From Leucobacter komagatae (lineage in GTDB: Bacteria; Actinomycetota; Actinomycetes; Actinomycetales; Microbacteriaceae): DNA of 64,000 nucleotides. The notes below the pieces were generated by a model, which was not told where the DNA came from, searched no databases, and saw nothing but the letters and a program-made list of their open reading frames with translations. Positions 26,702 through 35,711 of this stretch are shown here, in pieces. Both the position numbers and the translations under genes were made by a program. The DNA is taken from the NCBI RefSeq assembly GCF_006716085.1, contig NZ_VFON01000001.1, positions 1,488,001-1,552,000 of the forward strand, in the 5' to 3' direction. How positions within the stretch are numbered: the first letter of the stretch is position 1; each line of letters starts with the position of its first letter.

Positions 26702-28102
26702 ATGAAGAAATTTGGCTTCGTAGCTGTAGCATTCTGTGCGTTACTGGCAACAGTCATTGCGCTGGGCAGCTTCACCACGAGCTTCGCCTACAACAAATGG
26801 CAACGGCAAGTCTCGCAACTGGACCAGGTGGTCTCGGCCGAATGGAGCCATGTCAACAACTGGCCGACCGGTGGCAGTCGATACACAGGAGAGGTACGCA
26901 TTGCCCTCTCAACAAGCGAGGCACAAGCACGGGAACTCGTGGAGGCAAGTTGCGGCGAAGAGTCCATTTTCGACGAAGTCATCTACGAAGCTCGCTCACC
27001 GGTCCCCAACGTTTCTGTCGAGAAGCGAGGGCTCACGGGAGTTTGCGGAGACAAGGAGGAGCTCGCGGACTTCGCCCGGATTCTCAACGTGCTTGATCAG
27101 CAGAGTGCATCGTTTGAGGCAGATGTGCTTGTCTGGAGCTACGAGGCTCGAACTGACTATGCGACTGGCGAAGAGACAACCGAACCACCCTCAATTCGAG
27201 CGGAAACGACAACCGCCGCCGACCTGTTCGCGTTCGCGGCACAAGCTCACCGTGCAGTGGGCGTGAATAACCCGTTCGACTTCGCCGGATCCGTCGACGA
27301 CGACGTCTCCCCCATCACGAGTTACGGCAAGAAAATCAATATCAACGTACCTGCCGACTACGACCTCGCTCCAGTATTCCCGGTCCTCTCTCACGCTTTC
27401 CTGCTCGAGCACAAGGGCATCAGCTACGCGCCAGACACCGGGATCGTCGTCGCCATTGACGACGCTGAGGCACTAGCGGGAGAAGACGTCGCTCAGGCCC
27501 GTCAACTCGCGGAAGACGCTGCTGTGCCTTTCTCGGCACGGCTCGCTGACACACCGTTTGGCTCATCGGAGGTCTCCGAGACCCGCCAGCTCCTCCTCAG
27601 TGAGCTCGCACGTCTACCCGCGGTAGAAGCTACGACGTTCGGAGAGCACGAAACGATCGTGGCAACGACGACAAGCCTGGCAGGAATCACCGAGGTCCTC
27701 GACTACTTCGGTGAGAACAATGGTGAGCGTTTGAACGCGGTGAAAACCGTCTCCACCGCAGGGAAGGGCCGAGTCACCATCCTGCTCAAGACCGCTGAGA
27801 ACGACGCCCTGACGATCCGACTTGACGCGGGCGTGGCAAGCCTCGCAGATCTCCGCGCCGTAGTAGCTGCTGCCGCCGAGATCCTCACGGCGACTACCGA
27901 CATCCGGGAGGTCCATATTCAGAGCTTCCCAGACAAGCTCCGTGTTCACGTGACGTTCGAATCATACGCGGCCTCCACCACCGTCGAGGCCACCGAACAA
28001 GAGCTGCGGGGGCTCCTTCCACTCACCACCATCGACACCGTCGCAATGGGTTGGTCCGATGGCAGGAGCGAGTATCTGAACGCCAACAGTCAGGGGAGCT
28101 AG
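26702..28102 (+). CDS. Secreted or membrane-anchored protein of unknown function
   Basis: A 466-residue protein. An N-terminal hydrophobic segment ('FVAVAFCALLATVIALGSF') without a lipobox suggests a single TM anchor or signal peptide, with the rest outside. The exported part is acidic and built of repeated alpha/beta units with 'EARELVEASCGEE'-like helices, a pattern shared with the next protein, so the two look like distant paralogues. They are 3 bp apart and surely cotranscribed. No catalytic motif is visible. The base composition looks less GC-rich than the housekeeping block. Confidence 0.7.
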   Translation: MKKFGFVAVAFCALLATVIALGSFTTSFAYNKWQRQVSQLDQVVSAEWSHVNNWPTGGSRYTGEVRIALSTSEAQARELVEASCGEESIFDEVIYEARSPVPNVSVEKRGLTGVCGDKEELADFARILNVLDQQSASFEADVLVWSYEARTDYATGEETTEPPSIRAETTTAADLFAFAAQAHRAVGVNNPFDFAGSVDDDVSPITSYGKKININVPADYDLAPVFPVLSHAFLLEHKGISYAPDTGIVVAIDDAEALAGEDVAQARQLAEDAAVPFSARLADTPFGSSEVSETRQLLLSELARLPAVEATTFGEHETIVATTTSLAGITEVLDYFGENNGERLNAVKTVSTAGKGRVTILLKTAENDALTIRLDAGVASLADLRAVVAAAAEILTATTDIREVHIQSFPDKLRVHVTFESYAASTTVEATEQELRGLLPLTTIDTVAMGWSDGRSEYLNANSQGS

Positions 28103-28105
28103 ACC

Positions 28106-29425
28106 GTGCAGCCGATGATCTCTCCGACCGCGCACAACGTCCGCCAGCCTTGGCATACACGGTTCAGGCGAGTGGCGGCAATGGCTGTGGCGGCAGCCGT
28201 TGCTCTTGGCCTCGCTGCGTGCAGTATCGGCCCGTCCGTGAGGGACGCTGAGCGCTACGCTGCCAAACTTGCGGCCGTGCCTGGCATCACCGGAACAGAA
28301 GTGCTCAGTTACAAACCGCAGGGCATACCCGCGCCTTTGGTCGGGTCGGTACGGGTAACAGTTCCCCCGGAGAAGAAGATAATTGACGCGGTTGTTGAGC
28401 GAGCCTGCGACGTCCCAAACCGGAAACGCACTGAACTCGTCATCACTATCACCGACGGGAACGCAACCCTGCACCGAGTCGACAGCGGCTGCCCGTCGAA
28501 CACGATCGACCTTGCAGCGGTCTTCGAAGACATGCGCGAGGCAAACCCGACCGGGTATGTCTGGCTTGGTGAAAGCCATACTAGTGACGACATTCTCGTT
28601 TCGGATTACGAGACAGCCCCGTACGATGACGATCCAGATTACGAGACAGCCACCTCTTGGATGACCACAGTCGCTGCGGTCTACCGAAACGCTGGCGCAA
28701 CGTCGATCAGAATGGACGTGCGCGACGTCGTAATCAGCTCAGCTCCCGCCACGGAACATCTGGCAACCATCGAAGCGCTCACCTCGCTTTCGGCGGACTA
28801 CCAGTTGGAGCAGCTCTGGCTCACGCCTGACTCGCTTGTCGTGAAGTCCCCCTCTGAGAGCGCAGCTGCGGTCTTGACGACGGCGGTCGACGAAGAGAGG
28901 GCCTTCGAAGATCACGACACAGAAGTCACCGCGCTACCGTTATGGTCTTTCGGGGGCACTGTAACGGCACCGATGATTCGAGTTGCAGACGCCGCCGCCG
29001 AGCTCGGTGCCACCGAAATGTCCGTGGATCGCCGCTCGAATCTTCGTGTCCTAGCGCCATCAGTTGAGGCCGTATCCGCGTGGTCGGAGCGTCTCGCGGC
29101 GGCCAATTCTGAGGGTGTACGGGTCGAGCTCACAACGGTAGACGGCTATCGGTCCTTTGAAGTCCTCATCAATGACCCTGCGCTCGTCATCACCGCAGAG
29201 CAGAACCCGTACCCAATGTGGGTGGACTGGTACCAGCGAATCGCAGAGGTCAGCCCGAAGAGTCGAGAGATCAGAGGCACAATCCGCTTTAGCACTGACC
29301 AAATCGTTGTGTTTCGCCCGGATGAGACTGAGGTCGCGTCAATCACCGCCGTTGTCGAGCAGATCGCTGAGGAGGACGGACATATTACCTATCAGGTGGG
29401 TGGACCACTTGAGACCCGATACTAG
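28106..29425 (+). CDS. Lipoprotein of unknown function
   Basis: A 439-residue protein starting at GTG 28106 with AGGGGAG seven bases upstream, inside the end of the previous gene. A signal sequence of about 38 residues ends in the lipobox 'LGLAACS', so the mature protein is probably lipid-anchored at the membrane surface. The body resembles the upstream protein ('VVERACDVPNRKRTELVIT' against its 'LVEASCGEESIFDEVIYEA'), each unit holding a helix with a conserved cysteine. No enzymatic motif was recognised. Probably acts with its neighbour. Confidence 0.72.
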   Translation: MQPMISPTAHNVRQPWHTRFRRVAAMAVAAAVALGLAACSIGPSVRDAERYAAKLAAVPGITGTEVLSYKPQGIPAPLVGSVRVTVPPEKKIIDAVVERACDVPNRKRTELVITITDGNATLHRVDSGCPSNTIDLAAVFEDMREANPTGYVWLGESHTSDDILVSDYETAPYDDDPDYETATSWMTTVAAVYRNAGATSIRMDVRDVVISSAPATEHLATIEALTSLSADYQLEQLWLTPDSLVVKSPSESAAAVLTTAVDEERAFEDHDTEVTALPLWSFGGTVTAPMIRVADAAAELGATEMSVDRRSNLRVLAPSVEAVSAWSERLAAANSEGVRVELTTVDGYRSFEVLINDPALVITAEQNPYPMWVDWYQRIAEVSPKSREIRGTIRFSTDQIVVFRPDETEVASITAVVEQIAEEDGHITYQVGGPLETRY

Positions 29426-29725
29426 GTTCGCTTAGCCGCGCACACGTGGTACCGGCAGGCAAGACCACGAGCCAGGACCGGATGCCAGGACCTTTGCCTC
29501 CTCTCGAGGTTCCAACGCCGGCTTCGTCGTTCGTCAACCACCTGGGCGTGTTCAACACGCTGGGCGATGGAGTGACAACGAGTTGAGGTCGTTGCGCCGA
29601 GCTGGCGAAGATATGGCACGTTGCATCGACCCCTTCCCGTCCCGAGAGCGACGCTGGTCAGCCGCTCTTCTTGCCAAATCTCTGCTAGGTTGGCGACGGG
29701 GGAAACTGTAAAGGAGTACACCAGT
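29426..29725. other. Intergenic region without a recognised feature
   Basis: About 300 bp between the lipoprotein gene and the next, frameshifted lipoprotein gene. I see no convincing coding sequence, tRNA or strong hairpin. An AAGGAG RBS for the next gene is at 29711-29716. Confidence 0.5.
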
Positions 29726-30255
29726 TTGTTTGAAAAGTTTGTTCGACACTTACCCTCGTTCCACTGCTTGCCATTGCTCTAACAGGCTGCACGGTGCTGC
29801 TGCAGCCTGATACTGGTGGGCGGTCTGACTGCACACCAGCGGCCGACGTCAACGAAGCGTTTAACTGGCTGATTCTCCAAAGTGGTGTCGGTGTAGCGAA
29901 GTCAGACCTCATGGACGTCAACGACGGCCCGCTGCAACAGGTATCGCCGAAGACACTCGAACCGGATGACCTGCGGACCTTATTCGCGAGCGCCTGCGTC
30001 TACGAATCTCAAGACGATGCTCCTGACTTTAGCGAAGGCACGTCTTGGTTTGTCGTCAGTGACACCAAGCTTGACCACGCGACTGTGCAAGAGGCAGTGG
30101 GGAGTTGCGCCAACAATACAGAAGCTGCAATCGACTACACCGACATGGCACAGGGCAACCCCGAGCTTGTCGGAGGGTTTGTCGAGGAGTTCTCTCTGGA
30201 CCTCGCGGACCTATTCCCTAAGGCGGAGTACGCAGCAATTATTCAAGGCTGCTGA
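29726..30255 (+). pseudogene. Small lipoprotein gene frameshifted in the signal peptide
   Basis: AAGGAG at 29711 precedes a TTG at 29726 reading 'MFEKFVR', which then runs into a stop. One base off, the frame from 29746 reads 'TLTLVPLLAIALTGC', a signal peptide with lipobox, and continues without a stop to 30255. Joining the frames by adding one base near 29745 restores a lipoprotein of about 176 residues. The mature part has several cysteines ('SDCTPA', 'FASACVYES', 'VGSCANN', 'IQGC') and 'EEFSLDLADLFPKAEY'. It is like the two upstream secreted proteins in style. Either a recent inactivation or a sequencing error. Confidence 0.6.
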
Positions 30256-30308
30256 CAGCACACCCGCACGCGACTCCCTAGAAGATGGAAGGATACCGAC
30301 TCCGGCAG

Positions 30309-30326
30309 CCCCCCCCCAAAAAAAAA
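30309..30326. repeat. C9A9 homopolymer tract
   Basis: Nine C followed by nine A, between the frameshifted lipoprotein gene and cmtR. Such double homopolymer runs are prone to slippage and unusual in GC-rich DNA. Its sits about 75 bp before the cmtR start. Confidence 0.7.
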
Positions 30327-30388
30327 CAGCACCGCGAGGCGTTGTGCGAACAGCGCAGGCAGCATCGATGAAAGTACAGCAAACACTG

Positions 30389-30402
30389 TATAGTTCACTA
30401 GA
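30389..30402 (+). promoter_or_regulatory. -10 element of a leaderless cmtR transcript
   Basis: TATAGT at 30389-30394 ends 7 bp before ATG 30402, with no Shine-Dalgarno between. The mRNA probably starts at or next to the ATG. Confidence 0.5.
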
Positions 30403-30776
30403 TGCTGACCATTGCTTCACGTCTCGATGTCATGAACAGGCTCGGTCGCGCCATGGCCGACCCGTCCCGCTCCCGGATACTCATGATGCTGCTCGACGGG
30501 CCAAGCTATCCGGCCGTTCTCTCGAGCGAACTCGGGCTCACGCGCTCGAATGTATCGAACCACCTCGCTTGCCTGCGCGACTGCGGCATCATCGTCGCAG
30601 AGCATCAGGGCAGACAGACCCGCTACGAGATTGCCGACCCACACCTTGCCGCGGCACTCACGAGCCTTATCGACGTCACGCTCGCCGTCGACGAGAGCGC
30701 CGCGTGTGTCGCCGCGAACTGCGCCGTGCAGGGCTGCTGCAACGCCAGCACCGGCGCGAACGGGGCCACCCCGTGA
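30402..30776 (+). CDS. cmtR: CmtR-like ArsR/SmtB metal-sensing repressor
   Basis: A 124-residue winged-helix repressor. 'MADPSRSRILMMLLDGPSYPAVLSSELGLTRSNVSNHLACLRDCG' region (residues about 18-62) is the ArsR DNA-binding domain and closely follows mycobacterial CmtR, including the metal cysteines in 'HLACLRDCG'. A third cysteine sits in 'DESAACVAANC', near the position of CmtR Cys102. CmtR senses Cd(II)/Pb(II) and releases its operator. The tail has further cysteines ('VQGCCN'). The stop overlaps the GTG of the adjoining P-type ATPase, so it autoregulates that efflux operon by inference. Confidence 0.88.
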   Translation: MLTIASRLDVMNRLGRAMADPSRSRILMMLLDGPSYPAVLSSELGLTRSNVSNHLACLRDCGIIVAEHQGRQTRYEIADPHLAAALTSLIDVTLAVDESAACVAANCAVQGCCNASTGANGATP

Positions 30777-32710
30777 CCGCGGCGTGTGGATGCGATCACC
30801 GTGAAGAGCAGGCGGGCGATCCCGAGTCCGGTGAGCGCGCCTGGTGGCGCGACCGCGCTTTGTTGGTACCACTCGCCTCAGGCGCGTTCTTCCTCACCGG
30901 CCTCGTCACAGAGACGACAGCCGGAGAGAGCACTGCCGCAGGCAATACAAGTCATGCCATGTTCTGGATCGGCTTGCTGCTGGGGGCGTATACGTTCGTC
31001 CCCGGCGCACTGCGCAGTCTTTTCACACGCGGCAAGCTCGGCATCTCGCTCCTCATGACGATCAGCGCGGCGGGAGCCATCGCGCTCGGGTTCATCGAAG
31101 AGGCTGCCGCCCTGGCGTTCCTGTACTCCATCGCGGAGGCTCTCGAAGACCGGGCGATGGATAAGGCTCGATCTGGTCTCCGTTCCCTCCTCAAGCTCGT
31201 CCCCGAGACCGCGATGCTTGTTCAAGACGGCGAAACACTCGAAGTTGCTGCCGCCTCAATCACAGTTGGCGACACGTTCCTGGTGCTTCCGGGAAAGCGT
31301 GTCGCCACCGATGGGACTATCAGCTCCGGGAGCAGCAGCGTCGACGCGTCCGCGATCACCGGAGAGTCGATGCCCGTCGACGTGAGCGTCGGCGACCAGG
31401 TCGCAGCGGGGTCGATAAACGCTTCGGGCCCGCTCGAGTTGGTCGCAACGGCAAACGGCACCGACAACTCGATAACGACGCTCGTCAACCTCGTCGAGCA
31501 GGCACAGCGCGAGCGCGGCCGCCGCGCACGCCTTGCGGATCGGATCGCGAGGCCGCTGGTGCCCGGGGTCATGATCCTGGCCGCGCTAGTCGGCACGCTC
31601 GGTTCGCTCATCACCGGCGATCCGCTCATCTGGGTCACCCGCGCGCTCGTCGTGCTCGTGGCGGCATCTCCCTGCGCGTTGGCGATCGCCGTTCCGGTTA
31701 CCGTGGTGTCTGCGATCGGAGCCGCGAGTCGCTTTGGCGTAATCGTCAAGAGCGGCGCGGCGTTCGAGCAGCTCGGCTCGTTGCGCCGGATCGCCTTCGA
31801 TAAGACCGGCACGCTCACACGAAATCAGCCGTCGGTCGTCACCGTGCTGGCGGGTGAGGGCGTCGATCACGAACGGGTGATCGAGTGGGCCGCCGCCCTC
31901 GAGCAATTCAGCACGCACCCCCTCGCAGCAGCAATCACGGCCGCGGCGCCCAGCACTCCCCCTGCATCAGATGTCACCGAACAACCAGGAGAAGGGATCG
32001 CGGGGGTCGTCGCCGGCCAGAGCATCGCCGCCGGGAGTCCGCGTTGGATCGCGCCGGGTGAACTCGCCGCACAGGTCACAGCGATGGAAGCCGAAGGGCA
32101 GACCTGCGTCTTGGTCGCCCGCGACGGCGAGACCGTCGGTGTGATCGGGATCCGCGATGAGCTACGTCCCGAAGCCCCGACTGCGGTCGCGTCACTACAA
32201 GATCAGGGCCTTGAAGTGATCATGCTGACCGGCGACAACGCCCGCACCGCGAACGTGCTCGCAGGCGCCGCGGGCATCACCGACGTTCGCGCGGAGCTTC
32301 GCCCCGAAGACAAGGCGGCGGAAATCTCAGCGTCGGTGGCGCAACGCCCGACAGGGATGATCGGCGATGGGATCAACGACGCCCCTGCCCTCGCCACGGC
32401 GACAGTCGGGATCGCAATGGGTGTGACGGGTGCTGACGCGGCAATCGAGTCGGCTGATGTAGCCCTCACAGGCAACGATCTCCGCATCATTCCGCGAGCT
32501 CTCAATCATGCTCGCCGCGGTCGAGCCATCATGAACCAGAACATCGTTCTATCGCTCGCTATCGTCACCTGCCTGGTGCCACTCGCAGTCACCGGCGTGC
32601 TTGGCCTAGCCGCAGTCGTGCTTGTCCACGAGGTGGCTGAAGTCGTTGTCATCGCCAACGGCCTGCGCGCGGCTCACGTCAGGCGGAGTCAAGCAGGCAG
32701 CGATCTGTAA
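30773..32710 (+). CDS. Heavy-metal P1B-type ATPase (SPC motif, P1B-4-like)
   Basis: A 645-residue metal exporter from GTG 30773, which overlaps the cmtR stop by 4 bp (GTGA). The frame is open further upstream but that part is antisense to cmtR context. The TM4 metal motif is 'ASPCALAIAVP', SPC rather than CPC, the P1B-4 (CtpD/CoaT) signature. The phosphorylation loop is 'FDKTGTLTRNQ' and the hinge is 'GDGINDAPALA'. The actuator loop 'SAITGESMPVD' is present. There is no N-terminal metal-binding domain apart from 'CGCDH'. P1B-4 pumps export Co, Fe or Cd/Zn ions; with CmtR beside it, Cd/Pb/Co efflux is likely. Confidence 0.9.
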   Translation: MTAACGCDHREEQAGDPESGERAWWRDRALLVPLASGAFFLTGLVTETTAGESTAAGNTSHAMFWIGLLLGAYTFVPGALRSLFTRGKLGISLLMTISAAGAIALGFIEEAAALAFLYSIAEALEDRAMDKARSGLRSLLKLVPETAMLVQDGETLEVAAASITVGDTFLVLPGKRVATDGTISSGSSSVDASAITGESMPVDVSVGDQVAAGSINASGPLELVATANGTDNSITTLVNLVEQAQRERGRRARLADRIARPLVPGVMILAALVGTLGSLITGDPLIWVTRALVVLVAASPCALAIAVPVTVVSAIGAASRFGVIVKSGAAFEQLGSLRRIAFDKTGTLTRNQPSVVTVLAGEGVDHERVIEWAAALEQFSTHPLAAAITAAAPSTPPASDVTEQPGEGIAGVVAGQSIAAGSPRWIAPGELAAQVTAMEAEGQTCVLVARDGETVGVIGIRDELRPEAPTAVASLQDQGLEVIMLTGDNARTANVLAGAAGITDVRAELRPEDKAAEISASVAQRPTGMIGDGINDAPALATATVGIAMGVTGADAAIESADVALTGNDLRIIPRALNHARRGRAIMNQNIVLSLAIVTCLVPLAVTGVLGLAAVVLVHEVAEVVVIANGLRAAHVRRSQAGSDL

Positions 32711-32784
32711 CGCCGCGGCTGCCGGCGCTGTTGCAGAGTTTGCGGAGCTGTCGTCTTTGGTGGGCGAGCAGGCCGAAGCGATGC

Positions 32785-32827
32785 GTGTACCGGCGGCGAG
32801 GCATGGGGTCCTCAGCCGCCGGTACAC
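32785..32827. terminator. Bidirectional terminator between convergent genes
   Basis: GTGTACCGGCGGC pairs with GCCGCCGGTACAC, a perfect 13-bp stem, between the P-type ATPase end (32710, plus) and the surface protein end (32833, minus). Confidence 0.75.
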
Positions 32828-32832
32828 GGGTC

Positions 32833-35499
32833 TTACTTCGCTGCCGAGCGGCGGGCTGCGAAGATCAGGCCACCGCCGAGCGCCGCGAGGAGTGCGGCGA
32901 CGCCTGCGAAGAGGCCGCCCAGTGCGGGGCCACCGGTCGCTGCGATCGCGTGCACGGTCGTGCCAACTGATGCCGTACCGCTCGCGAGCTCAACGGGGTC
33001 ACCCAGCAGTGTCTGACCGCTCGCCGTCCAGGTAACGGAGAGCTTGCCGGCTGCAACGTCGGCCCGCGAAACGGTGACGGTCTGGCTGCACTCGGTCGAC
33101 TCACCGGGAGCGAGCGTCGTTGCGGCGCACTCCACCGCGCCACGCTTCGAGCCGGTGGGCTCGGTCACGACGATGTTCTCGACGGTGACGTTGCTCGAGT
33201 TCGTGAGCTGCGCCGTGAAGGTCACCCGCTCCCCCTCCGCGAACGGACCGGCTGCAGCAGCGGTGATGTCGAGCGCTCCCGCGATCTCCGCGGCGATACC
33301 CACCGACACCTGGGCCGGGGCGAGCGAGCGCGTGGCGCCGCCCGGCAGCGTCACCTCGGCGAGCACCGTCTCCGTGATGTTTCCCGCATCGATGTCGCTC
33401 TGCAGCACCGCGTGAGTGAAGGAGCAGATTGCGGTTTCGCCCGGTGCAAGACGCGCGGTGTCACAGGTGAGCGCATCGCCAGTGCTCTCGCGGGTGACCT
33501 CAGTGAGCTGCAGCGTCACGTTGCCCGAGTTCTCGATGGTTGCGGTGAACTCGATGTCTTCGCCAACGACGAACTCTGCATCAGGCGCGATCACGAGCGC
33601 GGTCTCACCACCCGGGTAAGCGTTGATCGGCAGAGCGATCGCTCCGGCCGAGATCGGGGTGACCACGCCCGCCGGGGTCTGTGCCGTCCCGGTGACGTCA
33701 GTCTCGATGACGCCGGCGTCAATGTCGCTCTGTGAGACATTCACCGTGATCGTGCAGTCGGTGCTCGCACCGGGGGCGAGTGTCGTGACACCGCAGGCGG
33801 AAGCCTTTCCGCGCGACGCCTGAATCTCTACCCCGTTCAGGGTCACGTTGCCGGTGTTCACGATCGCGGCGTTCACCTCGACGGTGGCGCCGACCTTGAG
33901 ATCTGCGGTCGCGTGCGTGGAAAGCCCGAGCGTTGTGCTCGGCACGTGGGCAATCGTGTCTACGATGTTGCCGGCGTCGAGCTGGGCGACGGCCGCCTGA
34001 ACGCCACGACCGGAGACGGTCAGGCCCTGATCGATCTGCCCTGCGTCAATGTCCGCCTGCGTCACGGTGTAGGCCACCTTGCAGGTTGTCGTGGCTCCCG
34101 GTGCGAGGGTGGTGGCTGCGCATGCAGCCGCGGTACCGAGGGTGCCCTGCACTGCAAGATCTCGCAGGGTCACGTTGCCCGTGTTCTTCAGCGTGGCCGT
34201 GTAGGTGATCTGCTGCCCCACCGCTGGCTGACCGGTTGCGTCGCTCTTGTAGCTGGCCTGCAGTTTCTCCGACTGCGCGATCGTGTCGGTCACGCTCGCC
34301 TCGGCCAGCGGGCTTGTCGTGCCCCCGGCCGTTGATCCGGTTGCCGACACGGTGAGCGCCAGCGAGCCCGCATCAATGTCGCTCTGTGCGAGCGTGCGCG
34401 TGATCGTGCAGTGAAGGGTCTCGCCCGGTGCCAGCGGCAGCGTGGCGCACGATTCTACCTTTCCTGCGGAAGGAGTCGCCTCGACCGTGCCGAGGGTGAC
34501 TGACCCAGTGTTCTTCACCGCAAAGGCGTAGGTGACTGTGTCGCCGGCCTTTGGCGCCTTCCCCAGGTCCGAGCTCAGCGTGGCCTCGCCAGTGATGTTC
34601 CCGGCAATCTGCACGGTTGCCGAGACCTCGGCGAGATTCACCCGGCTCCCAGCGGGCGTCGTGCCGGTGCCAGAAAACTTCGCGGCAATCGCGCCCGAAT
34701 CAATGTCGGCCTGCGTCAGCGTCGTGCGGGCGACGCAGGTGATGCTTTTCCCAGCGTCGACGAAGTCGGGCGTGCAGGTCGCTCCTCCGGCGAGGGTGAG
34801 GTTGCGTAGTCGAACGTTGCCGGAGTTCTTCACCTCGACTGCCCACTCAACCGCGTCCCCGGCGCGGATAACCCCGTCGCCGTCGACGTCTTGCAGCGAC
34901 CCCGAGGCCGCGAGCGCCCCAGCCGGGTCTTCAGGTATTGCGAACAGCACGAGTGGGGTTGACGAGATGAGGTCGAGCACGCCGCCCGAGTTTCCGTCAC
35001 CAAAATACCGGCCGTGTGAGGGGGCACCGGGCGAGTTCGCACGGAACGTAAAGAACCCCTCGCTCGTGATCTCGGCTGTGAACGGCATACACTGCGAGCC
35101 GTCTCCGGTCTGGACGATCGGCGCAGAGCCAGCGGTGGGGCTGGTGTTCTTCGAGATACACGTGCCCCCGATCTGCACGATGCCGGTGTTCCCTGCCGTC
35201 GGGTAGGTGACGTCCTGTGGGGAGTTGACGGTGTCGACCCACCACCCACCGTTGTTGCCAACGTAGGTTGTCTTCGCCGAGTTCTGCAGTGGGCCGGTGG
35301 TCATGTTCCCCGATGTGATGCGCGCTTCACCTGCGCTCGCCTCGGCGATGGCGCGCGACTCAGGTGCGCTCAGCGGGGTCTCGTCGAAGTCGCTCAGTTC
35401 GGCGGCGCCCGCAGAGGTAACGCCGGTCGCTGCCCCTAAGAGCACGAGTAGCGCTGCTCCCGCTGCCGCGGGTTTGGTTGTTGTCTTTTTCTTCAACAA
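32833..35499 (-). CDS. Sortase-anchored surface protein with DUF11/DUF7507-type repeats
   Basis: An 888-residue cell-wall protein. The start is at tandem TTG codons (35499/35496) after GGAGAG. A signal peptide ('GAALLVLLGAATGVTSAGAAE') is followed by about 190 non-repeated residues. Then come about seven units of about 90 residues with 'NTGNVTL', 'ATTLAPGATTTC' and 'VTQADIDAGQI', typical of DUF11/DUF7507 domains. The end is 'VHAIAATGGPALG', a TM helix and 'ARRSAAK', a class-E-like (LAxTG-type) sorting signal. It is probably a stalk or adhesin on the envelope. The gene stands alone with about 210 bp of promoter DNA before the divergent gene at 35712. Confidence 0.85.
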   Translation of the reverse strand: MLKKKTTTKPAAAGAALLVLLGAATGVTSAGAAELSDFDETPLSAPESRAIAEASAGEARITSGNMTTGPLQNSAKTTYVGNNGGWWVDTVNSPQDVTYPTAGNTGIVQIGGTCISKNTSPTAGSAPIVQTGDGSQCMPFTAEITSEGFFTFRANSPGAPSHGRYFGDGNSGGVLDLISSTPLVLFAIPEDPAGALAASGSLQDVDGDGVIRAGDAVEWAVEVKNSGNVRLRNLTLAGGATCTPDFVDAGKSITCVARTTLTQADIDSGAIAAKFSGTGTTPAGSRVNLAEVSATVQIAGNITGEATLSSDLGKAPKAGDTVTYAFAVKNTGSVTLGTVEATPSAGKVESCATLPLAPGETLHCTITRTLAQSDIDAGSLALTVSATGSTAGGTTSPLAEASVTDTIAQSEKLQASYKSDATGQPAVGQQITYTATLKNTGNVTLRDLAVQGTLGTAAACAATTLAPGATTTCKVAYTVTQADIDAGQIDQGLTVSGRGVQAAVAQLDAGNIVDTIAHVPSTTLGLSTHATADLKVGATVEVNAAIVNTGNVTLNGVEIQASRGKASACGVTTLAPGASTDCTITVNVSQSDIDAGVIETDVTGTAQTPAGVVTPISAGAIALPINAYPGGETALVIAPDAEFVVGEDIEFTATIENSGNVTLQLTEVTRESTGDALTCDTARLAPGETAICSFTHAVLQSDIDAGNITETVLAEVTLPGGATRSLAPAQVSVGIAAEIAGALDITAAAAGPFAEGERVTFTAQLTNSSNVTVENIVVTEPTGSKRGAVECAATTLAPGESTECSQTVTVSRADVAAGKLSVTWTASGQTLLGDPVELASGTASVGTTVHAIAATGGPALGGLFAGVAALLAALGGGLIFAARRSAAK

Positions 35500-35711
35500 T
35501 TCTCTCCATTTGATTGGGCCCTCCCGTCGGCGCCCGCACAGGACGTCTCCGTCAACGAAGTCACGAACACGGGAGATGAAATATCAGAATTCCACAGGTG
35601 GCATAAGCACAGTATCTCGATGCTTCCCGCATCGCAAGCTGGAGGCCTGGCCATCAGTTTCCCCAAGTCAGAGGCCGAATCAGCCCCACTGGTGCAGCTA
35701 AACTCAGTACC

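Noticed and set aside
29966..30772. Upstream extension of the P-type ATPase frame
   Set aside because: It overlaps the cmtR gene in another frame and has no ATPase homology; the GTG at 30773 with the 4-bp overlap is the sensible start.
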